Shown: positions 1 through 8,692, counted from the first letter of the stretch. The stretch: 49,643 nt of DNA from an uncultured Oscillospiraceae bacterium (GCA_910577525.1 CAJTLI010000018.1:1-49643); one strand, 5' to 3'. The notes: generated from the sequence alone by a model not told the origin. Made by a program: numbers and translations.

Positions 1-184
1 GCTCCTCCGCCGTAAAATCCGGCTTGGAAAACCGTTTTTTGTACGCGCAGGTCCCACGCCAATAGTCGTTGCCCCCGTCCTGGCCGTCGATGTTATTCCA
101 GGTGTGGGGAAGGTCCACAGGGCGCTCTTGTCCATCCGGACCTTTAAAGGTCCAGTCCGCATTCAGTATAATCGTTTTCCTCAA
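1..184 (-). CDS. Glycoside hydrolase family 2 protein, N-terminal part (runs off left edge)
   Basis: Only the first 61 codons are visible. Reading from a TTG start at 184, with GAGGAG nine bases upstream (194-199), gives a W-x-F core, then VDLPHTWNNIDG and YWRGTCAYKKRF. This is the start of the sugar-binding (jelly-roll) domain of GH2 enzymes such as beta-galactosidase, beta-glucuronidase and beta-mannosidase. No signal peptide is seen, so it is probably cytoplasmic and acts on imported oligosaccharides. The catalytic barrel lies outside the window, so the substrate cannot be named. It lies downstream of the GH3 operon in the same direction, but a stem-loop terminator (211-244) separates them, so it may be expressed independently. 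The TTG start is inferred from the SD spacing; no ATG in this frame lies nearby. Confidence 0.72.
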   Translation of the reverse strand, partial: MRKTIILNADWTFKGPDGQERPVDLPHTWNNIDGQDGGNDYWRGTCAYKKRFSKPDFTAEE

Positions 185-210
185 ACTTATCTGCTCCTCT
201 CTTTTTATGA

Positions 211-244
211 TAAAGAGCCGCCACAGCTGGCTGGCGGCTCTTTA
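211..244 (-). terminator. Rho-independent-type terminator after the permuted GH3 gene
   Basis: A perfect 12-base stem (211-222 pairs with 233-244, TAAAGAGCCGCC) with a 10-base loop begins 46 bases past the GH3 stop. On the minus strand the stem ends in CTCTTTA and is followed by TCATAAAAAG, so the U tract is weak and partly inside the stem. Confidence 0.65.
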
Positions 245-290
245 TCACATATCAAGGATTCAGGGCTTCTTTCCCGCAAAAGCGATGGGG

Positions 291-3200
291 TCAGCTCTTT
301 TTCGGAGGGGAAGAATCCTTCTTGCGGGGAATCATATCCGCAACCAGCAGCGCCACGGACAATACGCTCAGCAGCGCGAGCACGATTTGCGCGGCATTGA
401 GCGCCGTCTGCCACCAGGGGGTCACGGACACGATCCTGGTATTGCTCCCAATGCCGTCCATGCCCCGGGAGTGCAGCACAGTATACAGTATCCTGTGGGA
501 GGACTCCCGCATCGCCCTGGCCACCTGTGCGTTTGGCGTCGCGCCGTCCGGGCCGTAGTCCGCGAATTCAAAGCCCAGGTTGTCCGTGGAAGCGCCTGTT
601 GTAACCGTCCCGGTGGTGCCGGGGAAATTATCGGGGATATCGTTGCCGGCCAACACCTCATGGGGCTTGCTCATGTAATCGCCCTCGTACATATCGGTCA
701 CGGCAAACCCGGTCATGCCGGCCTCGTTGCGGAGCCACCCGGTAAGCAGCGGCTCGCAGGCACCGGACCACACCGCGCCAATGCGGTTGAAGGCCGTCAT
801 CACGCATTTTGCGTCCGCGTTCACGATGGGAAGCTCAAAGGCGCGCAGGTAGATCTCCCGCATGGCCTGCTCGTTGCACCAGGTGCCAAGCCCCTGCCGC
901 TGCAGTTCCTGGTCGTTCAGCGCAAAGTGCTTATTGTACACATACACACCTTTGGACTGAATCCCCAGCGTCTCATAGGTGTCGATCAGGCCGGTTAAGA
1001 TACCGTCCTCCGAGTAATACTCGAATACGCGGCCCGCATAGGGGGTGCGGTGGATATTCAGGCCGCTGCCGTAAAAGCCGGCGTACCCGGCCCACATCGC
1101 GTCCTCGCCGATCAGCTCACCCACCTCCTGCGCCAGCTTGTCGTTCATGGTGGCGGCGATAATGCCGTTGCAGGGATAGCAGGTGCCCGTCAGCTCCTTA
1201 TCGGGGTCGTTGGTCTGGTTGGCGTAGCCGTTGGGTCCGGCGGAATACTTCTGCGTCACGCCGGAGGGGCCGTTATGGTCCAGCGTCTCCGGCTTGCCCA
1301 CCGATTCCAGCGAAACGGTCATGCGCAGGCCCACCGCGCACAGGCGCGCCATATCCTCATAGGTCAGCTGGTCCAGCAGCTCGTCCCATTTGGGGTCGTT
1401 GTAGTCCAGGGGTTTGTCCGCGTCGTCCTTCAACAGCTGAATGAGACTGTGGGTGGTCTCCGATGAGCCCATAACCGGCCACTGTCCGTCATCGGCGGGG
1501 ATGTCCTCCGCGTCCAGGATGCTGTCCTTGTACATCTGATCCGTCATGGACAGCTTGACATAGTTGTCGTTCTGGCCGTCCTCGTCCCCGTCGGCCCAGA
1601 GCATCAGGGTTCCCTCCCAGTCGCTGCGGGAGAGGTAGGCGATCTGGTTGTCCCCCCTGCCCTCATAGCGGTTGATGTCCGCGGAGGCAAAGAGGCTGGT
1701 GACATCGCCGCCGGTGCCATAAGCCTTGGCATAGGTCGTGGCGTCAAAGGTGTAGTCCACGCTGTAGACGAGGTCGGCGCTGCCGTCCGCCGTCATGCCG
1801 TCCGCGGTGCTTTTGCCTTTCGCGGCCAAAATGTTGTTGATGGCTTCATGGCTGCTGGAGGCTGCGGTGAGGTAATAGGTGCCGTCCTCCAGGATAAACG
1901 CGCCGGAGCCAAGGGCGTCGTAGTTGGCGAGGAAATACTCGGGGATGGTAACGGTCACAGTCTCGCTCTCACCCGGGGCAAGCAGGGCGGTCTTGGCGTA
2001 GCCGGCCAGCTCCACCGCCGCCTTTTCGATCTGGTTCTGGCGGTCATAGTCGGTATACGGCTTCTGAACATATACCTGCACGGCTTTCTTACCGGCGGCG
2101 CTGCCCGTGTTGGTCACCACGGCGGTGACGGCGTATTCCGTATCCGCGCCGCTGCCCTGCTTGGTCACCTGCATATCGCTGATGCTGAAGTCCGTATAGC
2201 TCATCCCATACCCGAAGGGGTAGGCGACCACATCTGAATAATGGTAGTCGCCCGCGTTGCCGGTACCCAGGACGGCGTCCTCATACCGCGTCTCCGTATA
2301 GCGGTACCCCACATAGATGCCCTCCTGATAGACCACGTAGCTGGTGAATTTGGAGGGGCTGGAGGCAAAGCTGTAGTCGCCGGCGTTGGTATAGGTGTAG
2401 GAGCCGAAATTGGCGACGGCGGGGTCCAGGTAGTTGTTGGTCCACCAGGTGTCCGGGAGGCTGCCGGAGGGGTTGATCTTGCCGCTGAGGATGTCGCCCA
2501 CGGCATACAGGCCGCTCTGGCCCACTGAGCCGATCCACAGCGCGGCGTCAACGCCATATTGCTCATCGTTCAAAAAGGCCGCGGAAATGGGGTTGGCGCT
2601 GTTGATCAGCACCACGATGCCGCCGATTTTCCCCTCGTCCTTGAGCCCCTTCAGGCCGGTGAGGATTCCCAGCTCATTTTTGTTCAGCATCAGGTAGTCG
2701 GCGTTCTGGTCCACGTCGGCGCCCAGGGGGTTATAGCCGCCGTCCACGTGGTTGACGCTCTTGAGGTCGTTGGCCTCGCCGCCCACGCGCCCAACCACAA
2801 AAATGGCCACCTCGCCCTGACCGTAATTCGTGCCGCTCTTTTCGATGCCGCTCCACCTGGCCTCGTTGATCTCCTCGCCGCTGGAGGAGAAATCCCGGCC
2901 AAGCTCCTCTTCCTTGTACCAGTCCATGAGGTCTGCGTTGGTGACGGTCAGGCCGCTGCGCTCCATGGCGTCCACATAAGACGGGGCGTCGGCGGTATCC
3001 ACCGCGCCGGAGCCGGTGCCGCCGTAGACCGGGGAGGAGGCGGTGGCGCCGAACAGGGAGACCTCTTTCCCTTTCAAGGGCAGCAGACCGTTGTTTTTCA
3101 GCAGCACTGCGCCTTCACCCTCCACCTCTTCGGCTTTGGCAAGGCCGGCGGCCTTCAGGTCCGCCACGGAACTGAAGGCGGACTCATAATAGCGCGGATA

Positions 3201-3383
3201 TGTGCCAGCGTCCGGGGACGCCCCGTCTATGGTCACGATCTTGGAGGTGGACGTCCCCAAAAAGCTGTTGATCTGCCCGGCAAATTGTCCGGCGATGCTG
3301 TTGCCGAAGTAGATCAGAATCAGCAGCCCAATGGAGATATTGGCAAATATCTTTTTAAGCAGCCTTTTCTTCGAGGCTCTCAT
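291..3383 (-). CDS. Permuted GH3 beta-glucosidase with a membrane anchor at both ends
   Basis: A 1030-residue GH3 protein with domains in reverse of the usual order. A transmembrane helix lies at about residues 13-32, then the GH3 C-terminal (alpha/beta sandwich) domain starting at EGEGAVLLKNNGLLPL (about 87). A fibronectin-III-like domain follows YPFGYGMSYTDF. The GH3 N-terminal barrel then carries DHNGPSG and the nucleophile region AVTDMYEGD (Asp897 predicted). A second transmembrane helix lies at about 995-1016, followed by a Lys-rich tail. Reversed GH3 domain order is known in Ruminococcus and Butyrivibrio beta-glucosidases; the anchor at each end is what I see here. The enzyme probably hydrolyses beta-glucosides or beta-xylosides on the outer face of the membrane. 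Last gene of a four-gene operon, 30 bases after the 4-TM gene; SD GAGGAG precedes the ATG. Substrate is unknown. Confidence 0.85.
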   Translation of the reverse strand: MRASKKRLLKKIFANISIGLLILIYFGNSIAGQFAGQINSFLGTSTSKIVTIDGASPDAGTYPRYYESAFSSVADLKAAGLAKAEEVEGEGAVLLKNNGLLPLKGKEVSLFGATASSPVYGGTGSGAVDTADAPSYVDAMERSGLTVTNADLMDWYKEEELGRDFSSSGEEINEARWSGIEKSGTNYGQGEVAIFVVGRVGGEANDLKSVNHVDGGYNPLGADVDQNADYLMLNKNELGILTGLKGLKDEGKIGGIVVLINSANPISAAFLNDEQYGVDAALWIGSVGQSGLYAVGDILSGKINPSGSLPDTWWTNNYLDPAVANFGSYTYTNAGDYSFASSPSKFTSYVVYQEGIYVGYRYTETRYEDAVLGTGNAGDYHYSDVVAYPFGYGMSYTDFSISDMQVTKQGSGADTEYAVTAVVTNTGSAAGKKAVQVYVQKPYTDYDRQNQIEKAAVELAGYAKTALLAPGESETVTVTIPEYFLANYDALGSGAFILEDGTYYLTAASSSHEAINNILAAKGKSTADGMTADGSADLVYSVDYTFDATTYAKAYGTGGDVTSLFASADINRYEGRGDNQIAYLSRSDWEGTLMLWADGDEDGQNDNYVKLSMTDQMYKDSILDAEDIPADDGQWPVMGSSETTHSLIQLLKDDADKPLDYNDPKWDELLDQLTYEDMARLCAVGLRMTVSLESVGKPETLDHNGPSGVTQKYSAGPNGYANQTNDPDKELTGTCYPCNGIIAATMNDKLAQEVGELIGEDAMWAGYAGFYGSGLNIHRTPYAGRVFEYYSEDGILTGLIDTYETLGIQSKGVYVYNKHFALNDQELQRQGLGTWCNEQAMREIYLRAFELPIVNADAKCVMTAFNRIGAVWSGACEPLLTGWLRNEAGMTGFAVTDMYEGDYMSKPHEVLAGNDIPDNFPGTTGTVTTGASTDNLGFEFADYGPDGATPNAQVARAMRESSHRILYTVLHSRGMDGIGSNTRIVSVTPWWQTALNAAQIVLALLSVLSVALLVADMIPRKKDSSPPKKS

Positions 3384-3413
3384 TGAATCGCTCCTCTCTG
3401 CAAGTTGTTTCCA

Positions 3414-3821
3414 TCAAGTCGGCTGGTACTTCTTCATGTACAGAACAACCTCGGAAGCTACCAGGGTGACCACGAGCATCACGGCACAGGTCACAAGCTG
3501 CGTAAACTGGGGGAACGGCTCGATGCCGTAAATGGTGTCCGCCACCGGCCAGATGACCATTTTCACAAACATCATGATGGCAATTCCGCTGCCCAGGCAG
3601 AGGACGGCGGGGGCGAAGCCGGCCGTGCGCTCGTTCACCAGCAGCAGGACGGCGGCGGCAACGCCGGCTGCCGCCAAAATGACGCAGATGCGCAGGTCAA
3701 ATACCGGTTCCTTGTACTCGATTTTTTGGAACAGCACCCCGTAGCAGATTGCGGAAACGACTGCCAGCACACAGGTAAAAAGGGATATAAAGTAGCCGGG
3801 CGCCTTTTTGTGCGTATTCAT
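3414..3821 (-). CDS. Small four-helix membrane protein of the GH3 operon
   Basis: A 135-residue protein with four hydrophobic stretches (about residues 10-28, 45-62, 70-92 and 108-128) and short charged loops. I do not recognise a named family. It starts at an ATG preceded by AAGGAG and lies between a lipoprotein gene and the permuted GH3 gene, 30 bases from the latter. In the second GH3 locus of this window (45212-48873) the corresponding enzyme carries a multi-helix domain fused to its N-terminus. This protein may therefore be the unfused membrane partner of the GH3 enzyme; that is an inference from context, not from sequence similarity. Confidence 0.7.
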   Translation of the reverse strand: MNTHKKAPGYFISLFTCVLAVVSAICYGVLFQKIEYKEPVFDLRICVILAAAGVAAAVLLLVNERTAGFAPAVLCLGSGIAIMMFVKMVIWPVADTIYGIEPFPQFTQLVTCAVMLVVTLVASEVVLYMKKYQPT

Positions 3822-3837
3822 AAAATGCTCCTTTCAG

Positions 3838-3871
3838 CAGCCGCACAGACGGTATACAGCCTGTGCGGCTG
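3838..3871. other. Intra-operon stem-loop upstream of the 4-TM gene
   Basis: An 11-base perfect stem (CAGCCGCACAG, 3838-3848 with 3861-3871) with a 12-base loop lies between the lipoprotein stop and the 4-TM start. No U tract follows on the minus strand, and the SD AAGGAG of the next gene lies just beyond. It is more likely an mRNA processing or stability element, or partial attenuator, than a full terminator. Confidence 0.55.
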
Positions 3872-3912
3872 GGAAGATCGGATGTTAGCGGAAAACGCGG
3901 GGGAAACGCCTT

Positions 3913-4668
3913 TTACTTGTCGAAGATCAGGCAGTAGACCCATTCGCCCTCGGTGCCCGGGCGCTCCAGGTGCTCCTCGCTGTAGCCCAGGAGCAGCTGG
4001 CCGGAGCCGTTCATGCCGATAATCAGGGTCTTCTCCGTGGTGTCCACGTCGGAGGCGCCGGCGATCTGGTCCAGGAACAGCCCGTAATCGTCAATGTCCT
4101 TAAAGCGCATGGTGGCGGGGCCGGGCTGCTCATAGAACTCGCCCTCCGCAACCACCTTGCCCTGGGGGAAGTCCTCCCAGCTGGTGGAGCCCTTGAATTC
4201 CTCAATGTCGTCCGCCGCCAGAGTATTGGTGATCTCCTCCACGCCGAAGGTCAGATAGCCGGTCAGGTTATACACCTGGTTGTGGATATAGGCCGGACCG
4301 TCAACCAGCTCGGAGGGGTCCAGCTCGCTGGTGATGCGCAGGGAGATGGCATTGTCGGCGGGAGTCTTCAGCTCCCCGTCGACAAACACCTGGGCCAGGG
4401 TCCAGGTGCCTTCCAGCGCCAACACGTCGCTGCCGAAGTCGAGGCCGGTGGGGCCCTCCTGCACAACGGGCTCGCCAGCGGGCTCATTGCCGCCGGTCTC
4501 GGGGGTGGCGGCGGGCTCGGAGGGAGCGGAGCTGGGGTTGTTGGCGGGCTCGGAGGGAGCGGAACTGGGGTTGTTGGCGGGCTGGCTGGGCGTATCGCCC
4601 GAGCTGCCGCAGCCGGTGAACAACAGCGCCAGGCACAGCGCCAGGCACAGGCAGGAGATTTTTTTCAT
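3913..4668 (-). CDS. Secreted lipoprotein of the GH3 operon
   Basis: A 251-residue protein starting MKKISCLCLALCLALLFTGC, a signal peptide with lipobox FTGC. The mature part opens with a Pro/Ser/Asn linker containing two copies of NNPSSAPSEPA. A beta-rich domain follows (LEGTWTLAQVFVDGELK, later FLDQIAG and a C-terminal WVYCLIFDK). The longer open frame to 4812 is rejected because the ATG at 4668 has SD AAGGAA and starts the signal peptide. I recognise no named family; the repeated linker and compact C-terminal domain suggest a surface protein standing off the membrane. It is the second gene of the GH3 operon and may work with the GH3 enzymes in capturing glycans, which is inference. Confidence 0.75.
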   Translation of the reverse strand: MKKISCLCLALCLALLFTGCGSSGDTPSQPANNPSSAPSEPANNPSSAPSEPAATPETGGNEPAGEPVVQEGPTGLDFGSDVLALEGTWTLAQVFVDGELKTPADNAISLRITSELDPSELVDGPAYIHNQVYNLTGYLTFGVEEITNTLAADDIEEFKGSTSWEDFPQGKVVAEGEFYEQPGPATMRFKDIDDYGLFLDQIAGASDVDTTEKTLIIGMNGSGQLLLGYSEEHLERPGTEGEWVYCLIFDK

Positions 4669-4781
4669 GACAATGTTCCTTCTTTCGTGGTTTAGAATGT
4701 CCAAAATCCAACTAAAAAGCTGGGATTCAGCAAACGGCCGCATGGGACGGCCCCTGTGACCAGAGGCCCGCCCCATACGAG

Positions 4782-4804
4782 CTGTCCGGCGCGGCGCCGG
4801 ACAG
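4782..4804. other. GC-rich stem-loop between GH3 lipoprotein and lipoprotein genes
   Basis: A 23-base perfect palindrome around one central base (arms CTGTCCGGCGC/GCGCCGGACAG) lies 9 bases past the stop at 4813. There is no U tract, so it is probably a 3'-end stabiliser or partial terminator within the operon. It may allow higher expression of the first gene. Confidence 0.5.
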
Positions 4805-4812
4805 AAATGCAA

Positions 4813-7206
4813 TTAGTAGCTCAGGCCAAAGCCGGACACATAGGAGTTGCCGTCGGCATCCTGATAGGCGTAGGAGCCGGAGGGGGAGGCGTTCAGCACG
4901 GCCTGGTCCATGTGCTGGTCCTTCACGTAGCCGGGCACGTCGTTGGGGGAGACGCACACGTCCCAGATCTCGCCGTCCAGGTCGGTCTCCACCAGGGCGA
5001 TGACGGAGGCGTCGGCCACCATGGTGATGGGCAGCTTGCCGGTGGGTGCGTATTTGCCCGCCACCACCTGGGCGATGGCCGCGTCGGAGGTGTCGAAGGT
5101 GCCCAGCAGCGCGTCGCAGTAGGGCTCCATGTTGCTCAGAATCCAGGCGTTGGAGGCCTCGATCTGGCCGATGACCTTGCCGCCGTTGGCGTGGACGGCG
5201 TCCGCCACCTTCTGGAACTGCTTCATGTTCTGCACAGTGGTAACGCTGGCGGTCTCATCGGTGCGCTTGGCGTTGTTGTCGTAGATCGGGGTCTCCACGT
5301 CCTCCGCCAAATCCAGGATGGCCAGTTCACTCTTGCCGGTGCCCACGATGGTGGGGGTCACCCGCAGGTAGGCGATGTCGGCGTCCTTATAGTCGTCCAC
5401 CACGGTGAAGCCCTGGGCCTCCAGCGCGGCCTTGATGCCGTCAATATTGGCGTCGCCCTTCTGGTTGAAAGCCTCCACATAGACCTTCTTTCCGGCGTCC
5501 GTCAGGGGCAGGGTGTTCTCGCTGTTCTTCATCAGAACCACGGACTTCAGATGGGTCTCCTCCGCCAGGGCCTGAACTTTGGGGGTCACCTCGTTGACGG
5601 CGGCGACGCTCTCGTCCAGGTCGCGGTAGGGGTTATCCAGGTTGCCGCTCTGGGCCTGGGGCAGCAGGCGGTTGGCGGCGGCCCGCTCCAGGTCGGCGCG
5701 GGTCACGTCGCCGGCGGCCAGGGCCTGGTCCAGCAGCTCGGAGGGATTAAAATCGTCCTTCATAGCCATATTGCCGTTGGCATCGGTCACGTAACGGCCA
5801 AACTGAATCACGCCGCAGTCGCAGCCGGCCTTGATGAACAGGACCATACGCTCATACTCAGATAGGTCCTCTACGCCCTGCTGGGAGTCCAGGGACAGGG
5901 AGTCGGAGTTGATGAGGCCGTCGAAGCCCAGCACGTCGCGGAGCAGGCCCAGGAGGATGTCCTCGTTGAAGGCGTTGCCCCGGCCCTCGTAGCGGATGTC
6001 ATAGGTCTTGCCGTTGTAGGTGATGGACTGGGGGGCGATGCGGGCGTCGATGATGGGCTGGGAGTAGCCGGGCATAACGCCGGCGGCCCCGGCCTCAAAG
6101 GCGGCGATGAAGGGCTTGAGCTGGTAGTCGGCCAGGGAGTTCTCGGTGGAGTAGATGCGGTAGCGGCCGGTCTGGCCATGGCTCTCAAAGCCGTTGTAGG
6201 CCGCGCCGTCGCCGGGGAAGTGCTTGATGGTCAGCAGGATGCTGCCGGGCACCATGCCCTGGTCACCGTTCTGATAACCGATGGTCAGGTTGCGGGCGAT
6301 CTCGGAGGCCGTGTCCTCCCGTTCGCCGTAAGTACCATTGTTGCGGCTCCAGCGGGGGTCGGTCACCAGATCCACCTGGGGGCCGTACAGGCCGTCGATG
6401 CCCTTGGCCCACATGACCACCCGGTCATACTGGGCGTCGGTCAGCACCAGGTCGGCATTTCCGTCGCCCAGGGCGGCGGCGGTGACGCCCTCAGTGCCGG
6501 GCATACCGTGCTTGATGGGGTTGGTGAAGGCGAAGAAGGGCACCGCCACCTCGCCGTTGGTGATGGCGTAGTACTCACTGTACTGCTCCAGGCCGTTGTT
6601 GAACCACACGGCCACCTCGGTCTCTGGATTGTTGCGAATGACATAGGTGCGCAGATTGGAGGAATTCAGCCACTCCAGGTTGTTGGGGGCCTCGCTGGTG
6701 GCGCCAAAGCCGCCCACGGCAGGGTAAACGCTGGTCCAGACGGGCTTGCCATCGGCGTCCACCACGTCGGCGGTCTTGGTGCTCACGGGGCTGTAGGCCA
6801 TGCAGTTGACCACCTGATGGGTCAGCTGGGTGTCGGAGAGGGCCTTGGCCATGGCCTCGGCGCGGGTCTGGGCGTCCAGCCGCCAGTCCTCAAAGTCGTC
6901 CAGCTTCTGGTTGTTGTTCAGGTCGCGGAAATACTTGCCGTCCTCACGGATCACGCCCACCAGGGTCACGCCGATGGTGGGGCCGTCCTCGTTCTCGTAG
7001 AACACGGGCTCCAGGAATTCAGAGATGAGCTCATCCTCACTGCCCACCGTATAGGGGGCGGGGATGTAGCCGTCGGCCTCGGCGGCGGCGGACGGTGCCG
7101 GCGAAGCCGTTGGCGCAGACGACTCCGACGACTCGGTTGGGCCGCAGGCTGCCAGCATAGACAGGGCCAGCGTTGCCGCGAGCAGAAGAGCGAGCGTTCT
7201 TTTCAT
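4813..7206 (-). CDS. GH3 beta-glucosidase/beta-xylosidase-type lipoprotein
   Basis: A 797-residue protein with signal peptide and lipobox MLAAC, then a Ser/Ala/Pro linker to about residue 45. A Ca-loop-like stretch, DLNNNQKLDDFEDW, follows. The GH3 barrel comes first (normal order): KHFPGDG at 328-334 and the nucleophile segment LINSDSLSL, with Asp435 predicted as nucleophile. The GH3 C-terminal domain starts at VVLMKNSENTLPL. The usual SDW of GH3 is SDS here. It should hydrolyse beta-linked oligosaccharides while tethered to the outer membrane face. First gene of the operon, with SD AAGGAGG before the ATG. A strong promoter at 7274-7302 has a LytTR-like direct repeat directly upstream. Exact substrate unknown. 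Confidence 0.88.
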   Translation of the reverse strand: MKRTLALLLAATLALSMLAACGPTESSESSAPTASPAPSAAAEADGYIPAPYTVGSEDELISEFLEPVFYENEDGPTIGVTLVGVIREDGKYFRDLNNNQKLDDFEDWRLDAQTRAEAMAKALSDTQLTHQVVNCMAYSPVSTKTADVVDADGKPVWTSVYPAVGGFGATSEAPNNLEWLNSSNLRTYVIRNNPETEVAVWFNNGLEQYSEYYAITNGEVAVPFFAFTNPIKHGMPGTEGVTAAALGDGNADLVLTDAQYDRVVMWAKGIDGLYGPQVDLVTDPRWSRNNGTYGEREDTASEIARNLTIGYQNGDQGMVPGSILLTIKHFPGDGAAYNGFESHGQTGRYRIYSTENSLADYQLKPFIAAFEAGAAGVMPGYSQPIIDARIAPQSITYNGKTYDIRYEGRGNAFNEDILLGLLRDVLGFDGLINSDSLSLDSQQGVEDLSEYERMVLFIKAGCDCGVIQFGRYVTDANGNMAMKDDFNPSELLDQALAAGDVTRADLERAAANRLLPQAQSGNLDNPYRDLDESVAAVNEVTPKVQALAEETHLKSVVLMKNSENTLPLTDAGKKVYVEAFNQKGDANIDGIKAALEAQGFTVVDDYKDADIAYLRVTPTIVGTGKSELAILDLAEDVETPIYDNNAKRTDETASVTTVQNMKQFQKVADAVHANGGKVIGQIEASNAWILSNMEPYCDALLGTFDTSDAAIAQVVAGKYAPTGKLPITMVADASVIALVETDLDGEIWDVCVSPNDVPGYVKDQHMDQAVLNASPSGSYAYQDADGNSYVSGFGLSY

Positions 7207-7273
7207 AGAAATCCTCCTTTTCTTTTTCTCTGATGTGATTTCACCAAATTTCCCACCAGAGCTTCTGTTTGTT

Positions 7274-7302
7274 ATTGTACTTATTCAACAGTTCCACATC
7301 AA
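7274..7302 (-). promoter_or_regulatory. Promoter of the GH3 lipoprotein operon
   Basis: On the minus strand: -35 TTGATG (7302-7297), 17-base spacer, -10 TACAAT (7279-7274). This gives a leader of about 60 bases to the GH3 start codon. The -35 is non-ideal, as expected for an activated promoter. Confidence 0.65.
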
Positions 7303-7305
7303 CTC

Positions 7306-7333
7306 TTCTTGCACAAGCGGCAGATTTCTTGCA
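7306..7333 (-). promoter_or_regulatory. Candidate LytTR regulator binding site (direct repeat)
   Basis: Two identical 8-base repeats, TGCAAGAA on the minus strand (7333-7326 and 7313-7306), are separated by 12 bases and end 3 bases before the -35 box. LytTR activators are known to bind two direct repeats with about 20-21 base period next to the -35. The neighbouring response regulator (8696-9409) has a LytTR domain. The pairing of site and regulator is inferred. Confidence 0.55.
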
Positions 7334-7341
7334 TGAACCGC

Positions 7342-7370
7342 AAAAAAAGAAGGCCCAGGGCCTTCTTTTT
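7342..7370. terminator. Terminator of the two-component operon (reads both ways)
   Basis: GAAGGCCC (7349-7356) pairs with GGGCCTTC (7358-7365), flanked by an A tract (7342-7348) and a T tract (7366-7370). It begins 15 bases past the kinase stop and has a seven-U tail on the minus strand. It insulates the GH3 promoter from the kinase gene. Confidence 0.85.
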
Positions 7371-7384
7371 CATGAAATATTTGG

Positions 7385-8692
7385 TTATTGCGCCTGCCGC
7401 ACTCTGCCGGACACAAGCCAGACCGTCAGTCTGAACACGCCGTCCTCGGCCCTCACCGTCAAGTCGCCGCCATATTTTTGCGCGATAGCCCGCATGCTCT
7501 TCATGCCATAGCCGTGGAAATCCTGAAGTTCGGTATGGGTCGTGGCAGGCAGGCCGTCCTTAAAGCGCAGCTCGCCCTCATAGTAATTCGTCACGTTGAT
7601 GGACACGATATCCCCCGCGCTTCGGACGATGACACCGATCTGCCGTTTCTCCTCCTCCAGCATTCGAACCGCCTCCGCCGCATTGCCCAGGGCATTCCCA
7701 AATAAGGAGTAGACCTCCGCCTCCGCCAGAAAATCCAAGCAGCCGCCATTTCCAGAAAAGCTCAGCTGGATATGGTCCTTTTCACACAGCAGGGCGCGGT
7801 CAGTCAGCAGCACGTCCAAGGTTTGGCTTCCGGTGTGATAGAACTGATCGTAAATGCGAATCAGCGATTCAAGCTCATCTCCCTCGCTGGCTGGGATTGA
7901 CAGGCGGCAATCCTCCAGCCGGTGGCGTATGTCGTGGCACTTCATGTTGATCAGCTCAATGGTATTCTTTCGCTCTGCCAGCTGCTTGCTGTCCGCCTGC
8001 CATAATCCGCGTATTGTTTCCATCTCCTCGCTCAGCTTTTCCTGCTTGCAGAAATTATACTGAATCATCAGACAGAGGGAACAGCACGTGATAGCGTACA
8101 GGTTTTGCGCAATAATGGCGCTCGCGTCCCACTCCTCGCCGCTTCTCACAAACCGGGTGATTATAATGCAGATAAACAGAATAATCACGCTCACTATATT
8201 CATATTCCGGCGGAAATCGCTTTTGTCATAATGGGATGTATCCATTCCCCGGGCGAAGAGGAAGTAGACCGCCACGCAGAACGGGAGATACAAAACAGCG
8301 TTGCGCAGAAGAGACGGCAGGAAGCCGTGAGACAGCCACGGGAGCAGGTAGCCAGTCTTCAGCTGAATCAGCCTCAGGGCCGAATAGGCCAAATGCTGGG
8401 TGGCGCGCCCTGCGCTCGCGCTGTAGAGGGACGATTCCCATCCGACTTGGAAGCAGGCGTGGAACAGCACAAGCACGACGACGAATTCGGTCAGGAAATA
8501 GAGGAACATAATAAGCTGCGACGGCAGCCCCAGCGCCGGCGATTGGAGCCACCCGTTGATGGAATGCAGCAGCCAGGCGCACAGGGTGGAAAGCGTGAGG
8601 ACCCGCGCCACGAAATGCGTCCGGCGCTGATAGCCATGGAAAAAGATCGCACAGCACATCAGGTTTTGAAAAAATGTCAGGATAACGCCCAT
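7385..8692 (-). CDS. GHKL-family sensor histidine kinase (AgrC-like)
   Basis: A 435-residue protein with six predicted transmembrane helices in residues 1-215. A linker carries the phospho-acceptor box MKCHDIRHRL (His253 predicted). A GHKL ATPase domain follows with N-box GNALGNAAEAV and G-box HGYGMKSM. It autophosphorylates and hands phosphate to the LytTR regulator encoded just upstream, whose stop lies 3 bases before this start. Kinases of this class often sense peptides or membrane signals; no agrB/agrD-like genes are nearby, so the signal is unknown. The terminator at 7342-7370 ends the operon. The adjacent GH3 operon is the likely target. Confidence 0.88.
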   Translation of the reverse strand: MGVILTFFQNLMCCAIFFHGYQRRTHFVARVLTLSTLCAWLLHSINGWLQSPALGLPSQLIMFLYFLTEFVVVLVLFHACFQVGWESSLYSASAGRATQHLAYSALRLIQLKTGYLLPWLSHGFLPSLLRNAVLYLPFCVAVYFLFARGMDTSHYDKSDFRRNMNIVSVIILFICIIITRFVRSGEEWDASAIIAQNLYAITCCSLCLMIQYNFCKQEKLSEEMETIRGLWQADSKQLAERKNTIELINMKCHDIRHRLEDCRLSIPASEGDELESLIRIYDQFYHTGSQTLDVLLTDRALLCEKDHIQLSFSGNGGCLDFLAEAEVYSLFGNALGNAAEAVRMLEEEKRQIGVIVRSAGDIVSINVTNYYEGELRFKDGLPATTHTELQDFHGYGMKSMRAIAQKYGGDLTVRAEDGVFRLTVWLVSGRVRQAQ

